Below are positions 25,151 through 33,538 of a DNA stretch of 64,000 nt, one piece after another (the stretch's first letter is position 1; the number at the start of each line of letters is the position of its first letter). The translations under genes and the position numbers were made by a program. The DNA comes from Nesterenkonia sedimenti. GTDB taxonomy: Bacteria > Actinomycetota > Actinomycetes > Actinomycetales > Micrococcaceae. The notes beneath the pieces were generated by a model, which did no database searches, was not told where the DNA came from, and saw nothing but the letters and a program-made list of their open reading frames with translations. The stretch is taken from assembly GCF_012641515.1 (NCBI RefSeq), contig NZ_JABAHY010000002.1:152371-216370 (forward strand), read 5' to 3'.

Positions 25151-26100
25151 TATCGCACCGTACTCAGGGGATCTGAATCAGGTGGGTTTTCCCAGTGGTC
25201 AAACGTTTTACCGTCAGATGATGTCCAGTCAGTGCGCCCATTGAGGGAAGCTTGTCCAAGGGCAGTTGCACCAGCCGCCGAAGGCGAGGTGAATACGACA
25301 TCTCGGGTAAGTTCTCCGAGTTCTCCCGCTGGGGATAGTGATCCGTCCTCGTTAAGTTGTTTCAGCGTTGCTTGCCGCAGGTCGAACGCGCTTTGCGTAC
25401 TTGGACTGAGCTTTTCGCGTTGTTGGCGCATCGTCGACCGGATTCGGGAACCTCTGAGCATCGTGAATTCGCCGTCGATGACCTGGGCTTTTGCCTGGAC
25501 TCCAAGTTTGGGGCGGTCCAAATGGAAAACGGGCGAATCAGGAACGACCTCAATGGGCCTGAGAGCTGACTCCGAAGTGCGAGGTCCTTGAGTGGTCCTG
25601 CCGCGGAAGATATCTACGCCAAGAACAGGAAGAACTATCTTGACCTGTTCTATGAAGTAGTTCATGTCAGACTCGTCGGCTTCAGGAAGGTCAGCGCCAC
25701 CGGAAGGACTGTTGCCGTTCTCTAGTGGGATTCTTCCGATGGTTTGCGCAAGTTGAATTAACTGAGACTCGATAAACCGAACGTGAGCGCTTGTGAGGTT
25801 GGTGTCTTTCGAGGTGATAATTGCGACGTCGGTCCAGAAATCCTTCTTAGCGTCATGGTTCGCAAGCCGTTTTGCAACGTCATCGCTCTGTCCGATGTAT
25901 GCGAGCTTTCCACCAGTCTTAGGGTGCTCGCCCAGCAGGATATAAACCCCGGTCCGTCGCGCCTCAGGGCGCCGTTTGATTCGGGATAACTCTGCGCGTT
26001 TCCCCATGAGGAGATGACCAGTCCAATTCATAATCTCGGCGGTCATTAGTCCACCGGCAGTTCCGTCGACGAGAAACAGCCGTACTTGTTTTCCTGCCAT
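25150..26100 (-). CDS. GIY-YIG nuclease with C-terminal DUF4357
   Basis: A 316-residue protein. The GIY-YIG core has GVY (51-53), YIG (68-70), catalytic Arg78 in AKRLANHD and metal-binding Glu111 in VRFIESQLIQLA, so all key residues are intact. The C-terminus TSPSAAGATALGQASLNGRTDW with SSDGKTF matches DUF4357, a short domain often attached to GIY-YIG or restriction-type proteins. GAGGGG lies 5 nt before ATG 26100. It is the first gene of an overlapping three-gene unit of low GC (stretches near 43% against over 60% around). It likely cuts nucleic acid. Confidence 0.8.
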   Translation of the reverse strand: MAGKQVRLFLVDGTAGGLMTAEIMNWTGHLLMGKRAELSRIKRRPEARRTGVYILLGEHPKTGGKLAYIGQSDDVAKRLANHDAKKDFWTDVAIITSKDTNLTSAHVRFIESQLIQLAQTIGRIPLENGNSPSGGADLPEADESDMNYFIEQVKIVLPVLGVDIFRGRTTQGPRTSESALRPIEVVPDSPVFHLDRPKLGVQAKAQVIDGEFTMLRGSRIRSTMRQQREKLSPSTQSAFDLRQATLKQLNEDGSLSPAGELGELTRDVVFTSPSAAGATALGQASLNGRTDWTSSDGKTFDHWENPPDSDPLSTVR

Positions 26101-26178
26101 GTGACCCCCTCAGTCCGGTAATCGGATGCTGGAATTCACCTTACCTCTGGGTAAGGACATGGTCCGTGGGCGTCGTCG

Positions 26179-27606
26179 TCAGCTGAACTGTTTGGCCAGT
26201 TCGGAGGCGAGGCCGGTGTAGGTATCCGGGGTGAGGTTCTTCAACCGCTCCTCAGCCGCAGGGCTTAGGCCGAGACCCGAGACAAACTCCTTGAGCTTCT
26301 CAGCATCCACACGACGGCCGCGGGTCAACTCCTTCAGCCGCTCATAGGAGTTCTCCATCCCCTCAACACCGGCAATAGCCTCAGCACGCATCACCGTCTG
26401 GATCGCCTCACCGAGGACCTCCCAGTTGGCATCGAGATCAGCAGCAATCACATCAGCGGCCACATCCAGCTGCTTCAACCCCTTGGTCACATTCGACAGG
26501 GCCAGCACCGAATGCCCCAGGGCGGTGCCGATATTCCGCTGGCCCGAGGAATCAGTCAGGTCGCGCTGCCAGCGGGACTCCACCAGGGTCGCCCCGAGAG
26601 TATCCAGCAGAGCGTTGGAGATCTCCAGATTCGCCTCGGCATTCTCAAACCGGATGGGGTTGACCTTATGCGGCATGGTCGAGGAACCAGTCGCCCCGGC
26701 CACCGGGATCTGCTTGAAGAACCCAATAGAGATATAGCTCCAGATATCCACGCACAGCCCATGCAGGATCCGGTTGAATCGGGCGATATCCGCATACAGC
26801 TCAGCCTGGAAGTCATGGGACTCGATCTGGGTGGTCAGCGGGTTGAACGTCAGACCCAGCTTCTCCACGAACTCGCGGGCGATCACCGGCCAATCAGCAT
26901 CCGGGGCGGCACACCGGTGCGCGGCATAGGTGCCGGTGGCCCCATTGATCTTGCCCAGGAACTCCTGGGCCTGCACGCGGGACACCTGCCGGGAGAGCCG
27001 ATGGACGAATACCGCGATCTCCTTGCCCAGGGTGGTGGGCGTCGCCGGCTGGCCATGGGTCCGGGACAGCATCGGAGTCTCCGCCGCCTCAGCAGCCAGG
27101 CCCTGCAGCCTCTGCAGCATCTGCTCAGCTGCCGGCAGCCATACCTGCTGGACGGCGTCGCGGATGCCCACCGCATAGGCGAGGTTATTGATGTCCTCGG
27201 AGGTGCAGGCAAAATGCACCAGCGGAGCCAGCTCGGCCAGCCCCAAGCCCTCCAGCCGCCGGACAATGAAGTACTCCACGGCCTTGACGTCATGTACGGT
27301 CTCGGCCTCGATGGCACCCAGCTCCGCGATCTCCTCCGAACCGAAACTCTCCACAATCCCGCGCAGACCCGCCACCTGCTCATCGCTGAGCTCCGGCAGC
27401 CCGGGCAGCACCTGGGACTGGCACAGATGAATGAACCACTCCACCTCCACATGGATCCGATTGCGGTTTAGCGCCGCCTCGGAGAGGTGATCGACCAGCG
27501 GGGCAATGGTCGAACGGTACCGGCCGTCCAAGGCGCCGAGGGCGATTGCCGGCTCAGCAGCGGAGAGATTGACGCGATCGTGGTTCTCGGGGGAGTGGTT
27601 GGTCAT
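26179..27606 (-). CDS. purB: Adenylosuccinate lyase
   Basis: A 475-residue fumarase/aspartase-superfamily enzyme of purine synthesis. It cleaves SAICAR to AICAR and adenylosuccinate to AMP, releasing fumarate. The superfamily signature GSSTMPHKVNPIRFENAEAN holds the flexible catalytic loop with its serine. LSRTHGQPATPTTLGKE carries the catalytic His and FACTSEDINN is the substrate loop. ATG 27606 is used, with GAGAG about 9 nt upstream; two further ATGs lie 5' in frame but have no clear ribosome site. Confidence 0.95.
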   Translation of the reverse strand: MTNHSPENHDRVNLSAAEPAIALGALDGRYRSTIAPLVDHLSEAALNRNRIHVEVEWFIHLCQSQVLPGLPELSDEQVAGLRGIVESFGSEEIAELGAIEAETVHDVKAVEYFIVRRLEGLGLAELAPLVHFACTSEDINNLAYAVGIRDAVQQVWLPAAEQMLQRLQGLAAEAAETPMLSRTHGQPATPTTLGKEIAVFVHRLSRQVSRVQAQEFLGKINGATGTYAAHRCAAPDADWPVIAREFVEKLGLTFNPLTTQIESHDFQAELYADIARFNRILHGLCVDIWSYISIGFFKQIPVAGATGSSTMPHKVNPIRFENAEANLEISNALLDTLGATLVESRWQRDLTDSSGQRNIGTALGHSVLALSNVTKGLKQLDVAADVIAADLDANWEVLGEAIQTVMRAEAIAGVEGMENSYERLKELTRGRRVDAEKLKEFVSGLGLSPAAEERLKNLTPDTYTGLASELAKQFS

Positions 27607-27762
27607 AGTCAGATTCTCTCGCATCACCGGTGTTTTCCCCACTTCCAGCCCTAGATATTGCGACGCGCCGCCTCCTCCACACCACCACGGCAGAGAACCG
27701 ACGACGACGCCGGGGCTGCCTAATCTCAGAAAACACCACTGATGCCACCGGTGAGGAGAACC

Positions 27763-28266
27763 ATGATTTTCGACCCCGAGGCCCTCTGGAAGGCCACTGT
27801 GGGACTGCCGGCTGAACTTGAGGCCGCCGCCCAGGGCTATGACAGAGCCTCACAGCGGTTGGTCAACATCGCGCAGAAAGGCGAGCAGTTCAAAGCGTAT
27901 TTGGACAAGGCGCAGGGCACGGACTGGACCTCGCCTGCGGCCACCGCGTTTCGGGACCTCGTTGAGCTGCTGCGGCCGGTGGGAGTGCTGATCCAGACCG
28001 AATCGGTCGGCCTGGCCTCAGACGCCCAACAGATCGCCGATGGCCTCCGAGCCAATGCTGCACGGGCCCGCAGTGTCGGCAGCTGGCTGATCTCCATCTT
28101 CAGCGGTGGGGCGACTATGCCTCAGGAACGAATGGTGGAGCTGGGGCTCGATCACGGATTTCGCCGCATAGAGCAGGCGCTGGAGGGCAATGGTGCCGAA
28201 TACATCAGCATGTTGGACGGGGACCTCATCATCCGTCTGAGCAAACAGGCTATGAGCCCGTGGTGA
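27763..28266 (+). CDS. WXG100-like helical protein (candidate type VII partner)
   Basis: A 167-residue soluble protein. The first 100 residues are predicted as an antiparallel helical pair with a central DWTSPAATAFRDLVELL turn. This resembles the W-x-G/S turn of WXG100 proteins (here W-T-S). Downstream is IADGLRANAARARSVGSWL, then a C-terminal part I cannot place. There is no Sec signal peptide. GGTGAGGAG precedes ATG 27763. The next gene, 18 bp on, has a similar helical N-terminus and a lipase domain, so the pair may be exported together by a type VII (ESX) system. No ESX machinery is in the window. Confidence 0.55.
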   Translation: MIFDPEALWKATVGLPAELEAAAQGYDRASQRLVNIAQKGEQFKAYLDKAQGTDWTSPAATAFRDLVELLRPVGVLIQTESVGLASDAQQIADGLRANAARARSVGSWLISIFSGGATMPQERMVELGLDHGFRRIEQALEGNGAEYISMLDGDLIIRLSKQAMSPW

Positions 28267-28284
28267 TTGAGGGAGGAGATCACG

Positions 28285-29772
28285 ATGCCACTGGATATCT
28301 ACGAAGGTTCCATACCGGGACTCGGCGATGACACCGCCAAGCCTACTGCCCCGGCGCCCCTGGATTTCGAAGTCCGCACCTTCGGCGGGCCCACCTGGAT
28401 CAACTTCGAATGGCAGTCGCTGATCGATGCCTTCCAACATATCCAGGCCGCAGCTGACCTATACACAGACATGCGCACTGAGCTCACCGGGATATATGGG
28501 GAATTCGATGCCTCTCTGATCGGGCATCTGCACTGGCGGATCCCCGGTTTCCACGTCCGTGTGGGCGCTCTGATCGGCGGAATCAGAGCCAAAGAGTTCC
28601 TCCTTCAGCAGTCAGTATCCGGGGTGGACTCTGCCCACCAGGGCTACCGGGGCGCCGAGGCCAGGATCCTGCGAATCTGGCAGATGCTGCTGCGTGGGGG
28701 AGAGCTCGACTCAGTGGTTGAGAACTTCATCCACCCCCAGGGCGACCGCAGCTACGCCTACGACTGGATGGTCACCATGGGCGTGCTCGGAGGCGGGGAG
28801 GCGATCAACCTGTTCTTCAGCAAATACCCCCAGATCGCCACCATCGCCTCCACTGTGGCGGCCATCGAGAACGACTTCGGGTTCACCGGGGACCTCATGC
28901 GCAGTAACCACCAGGTCATTGACCCCGACCCCGCCCATACCTTCACCCATGACGCCGACGGGAGCCTGAGCGGATACTTCGACCATATGACCGAAGCTGC
29001 AGATCACGGCGATATCTCCGTATCGAAGGCCACCTCCGAGTTCCACGATCCTGTCTATATGGTGCATCTGCCTGGGGTGGAATTCGACGGGGTCAACCTC
29101 GAACACGGCCGCAGCCCCGCCAGTGTGGTCGATGCCTTCACCAACGACTCCGAGCACATGACCCAAGCGGTCAGTGATGCGATGGAGGCCGCAGAGGTCC
29201 CGGAGGGCGCCATCGTGCATCTGACCGGGTTCAGTATGGGTGGGATGCATGCGGCCAATATCGCCAAGAACAAAGACTTCGGCAGCAAATACAACATCCG
29301 GACTGTCACCACGATCGGCAGCCCGCTGAAGAACGAGCAGATCGAGACCGGGACAAAGGTCACCCATTTTGAAGACGCCCGAGACCCGGTGGTCCACCTC
29401 ACGGGGGACCGCCCGCAGCTCTCCTCGGACCGGATCCTGATCGAACTCAACCACCAAGACCCCGAGAACCCAGTGCAGAACATCTCCGGTTCAGCCCATG
29501 ACTGGGAGCACAACATCGAAGGGATCCGTCAGATGGAAGAGCATGAGGAGGATTGGTTGGACATCCAGGAGGTCAACCACCTCGATGAATTTCGCATCTT
29601 CTACCAGGGGGAGGTGGAGACCTATGTCTTCGACAGCAGCTGGGAGACTAATCCCGGGGCCGGTGACGACAGAACTCTGGAGGATTTCAGCAGTCTCGAC
29701 CACCTTCAGGAGGCCCTCAGGGATGGGGCGCTGAACCTCAACCGCAACTCCTATGTCACCAACACGGACTAG
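28285..29772 (+). CDS. Alpha/beta hydrolase (lipase-like) with helical N-terminus, candidate type VII effector
   Basis: A 495-residue protein. Residues 36-130 are helical with a WIN turn (Trp38) and the YGEFD sequence at 71-75, which fits the YxxxD/E type VII export signal. Residues 250-410 form an alpha/beta hydrolase: nucleophile elbow GFSMGG (Ser317), likely acid Asp364 or Asp367 in EDARDPV, and His405 in SAHDWEH. There is no Sec signal peptide or membrane helix. GGGAGGAG precedes ATG 28285. Substrates are likely lipids or esters; the fold is clear, export by ESX is inference. Confidence 0.65.
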   Translation: MPLDIYEGSIPGLGDDTAKPTAPAPLDFEVRTFGGPTWINFEWQSLIDAFQHIQAAADLYTDMRTELTGIYGEFDASLIGHLHWRIPGFHVRVGALIGGIRAKEFLLQQSVSGVDSAHQGYRGAEARILRIWQMLLRGGELDSVVENFIHPQGDRSYAYDWMVTMGVLGGGEAINLFFSKYPQIATIASTVAAIENDFGFTGDLMRSNHQVIDPDPAHTFTHDADGSLSGYFDHMTEAADHGDISVSKATSEFHDPVYMVHLPGVEFDGVNLEHGRSPASVVDAFTNDSEHMTQAVSDAMEAAEVPEGAIVHLTGFSMGGMHAANIAKNKDFGSKYNIRTVTTIGSPLKNEQIETGTKVTHFEDARDPVVHLTGDRPQLSSDRILIELNHQDPENPVQNISGSAHDWEHNIEGIRQMEEHEEDWLDIQEVNHLDEFRIFYQGEVETYVFDSSWETNPGAGDDRTLEDFSSLDHLQEALRDGALNLNRNSYVTNTD

Positions 29773-29790
29773 AGCGGAAGCGGAGCCGGA

Positions 29791-30192
29791 TCAGGCCCGG
29801 GCGGCCCCGATGACGAACCGGTTCAGCAGTCCCGAGACAATCGAGATGATGATCGCCCCCAGAATCGCGTCGAAGAAGAACTGACGGATCTCAAACTCCA
29901 CCCCGGGGAAGGGAGAGACCAACCAGCTGGTCAGAGACAGCATCGCTGCATTGATCACGATGGCGAAAAGACCCAGGGTCAGGCATGTGATCGGTAAGGA
30001 CAGGATCTGGATGATCGGCTTCAGGGTCACATTGATGACACCGAAGACTGCGCCCACAAAGAGGTAGGCGAGGATCACCGCGCCAGGCTCCTGACTGAAA
30101 CCTGAGATGGACAGGCCCGGCAGCAGAGTAGCGGCGGCCAGAGCGAGGGCATTGAGAGCTATCGCAAGTAGGATTCTCACAAGTGTGATCAT
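29791..30192 (-). CDS. Phage-holin-4-2-like membrane protein (YvlD type)
   Basis: A 133-residue protein with four membrane helices. LPGLSISGF, the VNVTLKPIIQILSLPITCLTLGLF-type segment (here with INVTLKPI), and the IVINAAMLSLTSWLV helix are the hallmarks of the family often named phage holin family protein. In most bacteria it is a chromosomal membrane protein unrelated to lysis, with unknown function. ATG 30192 is used. It diverges from the hisC-like gene with 47 bp between starts. Confidence 0.8.
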   Translation of the reverse strand: MITLVRILLAIALNALALAAATLLPGLSISGFSQEPGAVILAYLFVGAVFGVINVTLKPIIQILSLPITCLTLGLFAIVINAAMLSLTSWLVSPFPGVEFEIRQFFFDAILGAIIISIVSGLLNRFVIGAARA

Positions 30193-30239
30193 CTCACGCA
30201 GAGCTGGACAAAACATTTAAGGACAATGAGGACCTCTCA

Positions 30240-31346
30240 ATGAACAGCACATCCCCCATCCGGCCCAGGGAGGCCATCGCAGCGTTGCCGACCTATGCGG
30301 CTGGAAAGCCCCCGGTGCCCGCCGAGGGACTGACCCCCTATAAGCTCTCCTCCAATGAGAACCCCCTGGGTCCAGTGCCTGCAGCCGCCGCAGCAGCCGC
30401 CGAAGCACAGGCCCTGCACCGGTACCCCAACCCCGGGGCCGAGGTCCTGCGGGCCGAACTGGCCCGGCACCTGCAGGTGCCGGTGGAGGACATCGTTACC
30501 GGAACCGGCAGCCTCGGTGCCCTGACCCAGATCATCAACACCTTCGCCGGAACCAGCGCAGATGGCACAGCCGATGAGGTCATCTACCCTTGGCGATCCT
30601 TCGAGGCATACCCGATTGTGGTGCGTACCGCCGGTGCCAAAGACGTCACCGTCGCCGTCACTGAGACAGGGGAGCACGACCTCGAGGCAATGGCTCAGGC
30701 CATCACCGAGCGCACCCGGGTGATCATGCTGTGCACCCCCAACAACCCCACCGGCCCCGCCCTGCGGCACCAGGCTGTCGAGGAGTTCCTGACCAAGGTG
30801 CCCTCCGATATCGTCGTCGTCGTCGATGAGGCATATCTGGAATTCGTCCGCAGTGAGGATCCCGTGGACGGTCTGGCCCTCTACCGCAAGTACCCCAATG
30901 TGGTGCTGCTGCGGACCTTCTCCAAAGCCCACGGTCTGGCCGGTCTGCGCGTGGGCTACTCCATCTCCCAGGCAGCAATCACCGAACATCTGCGCAAAGC
31001 AGCGGTGCCCTTCGGCGTCAGCGCCGTGGCCGAAGCAGCAGCCGTGGCCTCCCTGCAGAACCTCCACGAGGTCCACCAGCGGGTCGAGGAAATTGTGGAA
31101 GAGCGACAACGGGTAGCTGCGGCCCTGGCTGAGGCCGGCTGGCAGATCCCCACCACCGAAGGGAACTTCGTCTGGCTTCCGCTGGGGGCTGAATCACTGG
31201 ACTTCGCCCAGCTGGCAGGCGAACAGGCCCTGGCCGTGCGGGCCTTCGCCGGTGAAGGCGTCCGAGTTACTATCGGTGAACCGGAGGCCAACGACCGTTT
31301 CATCCAGTTGTGCAGAACCTACAGGAGCACACCCGGGACCGACTGA
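30240..31346 (+). CDS. hisC: Histidinol-phosphate / aromatic aminotransferase
   Basis: A 368-residue PLP aminotransferase of the HisC/Pat group. It has LSSNENPLGP at the N-terminus, GTGSLGALTQIINTF for phosphate binding, CTPNNPTGPAL, VVVDEAYLEFV, and the lysine in TFSKAHGLAGLRVGY. The group includes HisC (histidine synthesis) and Pat (phenylalanine/tyrosine). Its place just before the 2-oxoacid dehydrogenase genes, away from other his genes, favours an aromatic or branched-chain role. The symbol is therefore a family label. Confidence 0.85.
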   Translation: MNSTSPIRPREAIAALPTYAAGKPPVPAEGLTPYKLSSNENPLGPVPAAAAAAAEAQALHRYPNPGAEVLRAELARHLQVPVEDIVTGTGSLGALTQIINTFAGTSADGTADEVIYPWRSFEAYPIVVRTAGAKDVTVAVTETGEHDLEAMAQAITERTRVIMLCTPNNPTGPALRHQAVEEFLTKVPSDIVVVVDEAYLEFVRSEDPVDGLALYRKYPNVVLLRTFSKAHGLAGLRVGYSISQAAITEHLRKAAVPFGVSAVAEAAAVASLQNLHEVHQRVEEIVEERQRVAAALAEAGWQIPTTEGNFVWLPLGAESLDFAQLAGEQALAVRAFAGEGVRVTIGEPEANDRFIQLCRTYRSTPGTD

Positions 31347-31350
31347 CAGA

Positions 31351-32490
31351 ATGAGGGCCATGGCAGAGGCGCATGCAGAGCAACCGGCACCTATTCAGCT
31401 GCTCGATGCGGATGGGAAGCTGAGCCACCATCCGGTCTACAGCACCTATATCGAACAGCTCGACGACGCCGCGCTGCGTGATCTCTATCGACATATGGCC
31501 TTGGAGCGCCGGTTCGATGCCGAGGCCACCAGTCTGCAGCGGCAGGGGCAGCTTGCCCTCTGGGCACCGGCACAGGGACAGGAAGCAGCGCAGGTGGGCA
31601 CCATCGCCGCCCTGAAACCCACCGACCGGGTCTTCCCCACCTACCGGGAACACGCCATGGCCCTCTACCGGGGCATCAGCGCCGAGGAACTGATGGCCAC
31701 CTTCCGTGCCGTCCGGCACACCGGCTGGGACCCCAACGCCTATAACTTCAACAACTACGCCATCGTTCTGGCCTCCCAGACCCTGCACGCAGCCGGCTGG
31801 GCAATGGGTATCAACCAGGATCTGCGCTCGGGCAACCTGCCCCGGGACAAGGCAGCCGATGAGATCGTTCTGGCCTGCCTGGGCGATGGCGCCTCCAGCC
31901 AGGGCGATGTCCACGAATCCATGGTCTTCGCCGCCAGCTATCAGCTGCCGATGCTCTACTTCATCCAAAACAACCACTGGGCCATCTCGGTGCCGACCTC
32001 CACCCAGTCCCCGTCACCGCTGGCCAACCGAGCCACCGGCTACGGATTCGAAGGACTGCGGGTCGACGGCAATGACGTACTGGCCAGCTACGCGGTGGCC
32101 AAACATACAGCCGAACAGCTGCGCAATGGTCAGGGTCCCAAGCTCATCGAATCGGTCACCTACCGGATGGGTGCGCATACCACCGCCGATGACCCCACCA
32201 AATACCGACCCTCCGAGGAGGTCGAGCACTGGGCAGACCGTGACCCCCTGACCCGGTACAAGACTTGGCTGGAGAACGAATCCAAAGCCACCGAGGAGTT
32301 CTTCGAGCAGGTCGAGCAGGAAGCTGCCGAACTGGCCGCCGAATTGCGTGAGGCCGTCCAGACCATGGAACCCATCGATATCGAGCGGGTCTTCGACACC
32401 GTCTACACCGAACCCCACCGACAGGTTCAGGCGGAGAAGGCCTGGCTGAAGGACTACGAGGCCGGCTTCGCCGAGGAGGAGACCTCCTGA
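31351..32490 (+). CDS. 2-oxoacid dehydrogenase E1 alpha (branched-chain or pyruvate type)
   Basis: A 379-residue E1 alpha subunit. The thiamine diphosphate/Mg motif GDGASSQGDVHESMVFA lies at about residues 178-194 and continues to PMLYFIQNNHWAIS. YRMGAHTTADDPTKYR is the phosphorylation-loop region. With E1 beta it decarboxylates a 2-oxoacid and passes the acyl group to E2. ATG 31351 or 31360 may be the start; ribosome sites are weak for both. The stop overlaps the E1 beta start (TGATG). Neighbouring HIBCH and CitE-like genes favour branched-chain 2-oxoacids. Confidence 0.92.
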   Translation: MRAMAEAHAEQPAPIQLLDADGKLSHHPVYSTYIEQLDDAALRDLYRHMALERRFDAEATSLQRQGQLALWAPAQGQEAAQVGTIAALKPTDRVFPTYREHAMALYRGISAEELMATFRAVRHTGWDPNAYNFNNYAIVLASQTLHAAGWAMGINQDLRSGNLPRDKAADEIVLACLGDGASSQGDVHESMVFAASYQLPMLYFIQNNHWAISVPTSTQSPSPLANRATGYGFEGLRVDGNDVLASYAVAKHTAEQLRNGQGPKLIESVTYRMGAHTTADDPTKYRPSEEVEHWADRDPLTRYKTWLENESKATEEFFEQVEQEAAELAAELREAVQTMEPIDIERVFDTVYTEPHRQVQAEKAWLKDYEAGFAEEETS

Positions 32491-33524
32491 TGACCGCAGA
32501 GACCACCACGGCCCCAGCACAGGACAGCTCCACTGTCACCACCATGCCGCTGGCCAAAGCCATCAACGCTGCCCTGCGCGATGAACTGGCCGCAGATGCC
32601 AAAACCCTGCTGATCGGTGAGGACATCGGAGCCCTCGGCGGAGTCTTCCGAGTCACCGACGGGCTGCAGTCGGAATTCGGCACCGACCGGGTCATCGACT
32701 CCCCATTGGCCGAATCCGGGATCATCGGCACCAGTATCGGGATGGCCATGCGCGGCTACCGGCCGGTGGCAGAGATCCAGTTCGACGGCTTCGTCTTCCC
32801 CAGCTACAACCAGATCACCACCCAGCTGGCCAAGATCCACAACCGCACCGATGGCGCAGTCACCGTACCAGTGACCATCCGGATCCCCTATGGCGGGCAT
32901 ATCGGATCCATTGAGCACCACTCCGAATCACCCGAGGCGCTCTTCGCCCACACTGCCGGCCTGCGGATCATCACCCCCTCGAACCCGCATGACGCCTATT
33001 GGATGACCCGCCAGGCCATCGTCAGCGACGACCCTGTGATCATCCTGGAACCCAAACGCCGCTACTGGCTCAAAGGCGAGGTGGACACCGCCAATCCCGC
33101 CCCCGATGCCTTCACCGCCCAGGTGCTGCGCGAAGGCACTGACGCCACTATCGCCACCTACGGCCCCCTGGTGCCGGTGGCACTGGCGGCCGCCGAGGTC
33201 GCCGCTGAGAACGGTCGTAGCCTCGAGGTCATCGATGTGCGCTCGATCAGCCCACTGGATGATGAGACCATCGCCCGCTCGGCAGCTAAGACCCAGCACC
33301 TCGTCGTCGCCCATGAGGCACCGACCTTCGGCGGCTTCGGAGCTGAGATCGCCGCCCGGGTGACAGAGCGGGCATATCCCCGGCTGCAGGCCCCGGTGCT
33401 GCGCGTGGGCGGGTTCCATATGCCCTATCCGCCCTCGGCCCAGGAGCACCGCTACCTGCCCGATATTGACCGTATGCTGGAAGCAGTCGAGCGCAGCTTC
33501 GCCTACCAGCGCGCCAGCGTCTAA
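32490..33524 (+). CDS. 2-oxoacid dehydrogenase E1 beta
   Basis: A 344-residue transketolase-like E1 beta subunit. LLIGEDIGALGGVFRVTDGL, the RVIDSPLAESGIIGTSIGMA cofactor-interface segment and IRIPYGGHIGSIEHHSESPEA are family signatures. The C-terminal domain has VIDVRSISPLDDETI and GGFGAEIAARV. It forms an a2b2 heterotetramer with the upstream product. It begins one base before the E1 alpha stop ends and lies 14 bp before E2. Confidence 0.93.
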   Translation: MTAETTTAPAQDSSTVTTMPLAKAINAALRDELAADAKTLLIGEDIGALGGVFRVTDGLQSEFGTDRVIDSPLAESGIIGTSIGMAMRGYRPVAEIQFDGFVFPSYNQITTQLAKIHNRTDGAVTVPVTIRIPYGGHIGSIEHHSESPEALFAHTAGLRIITPSNPHDAYWMTRQAIVSDDPVIILEPKRRYWLKGEVDTANPAPDAFTAQVLREGTDATIATYGPLVPVALAAAEVAAENGRSLEVIDVRSISPLDDETIARSAAKTQHLVVAHEAPTFGGFGAEIAARVTERAYPRLQAPVLRVGGFHMPYPPSAQEHRYLPDIDRMLEAVERSFAYQRASV

Positions 33525-33538
33525 GGAGTCCTGACCCG

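Noticed and set aside
26512-27471. 319-codon plus-strand frame opposite purB
   Set aside because: No family signal; purB on the other strand has all catalytic motifs.
29791-30192. Prophage holin
   Set aside because: The holin name comes from the family label; no phage genes are around and the YvlD-type protein is a common chromosomal membrane protein.
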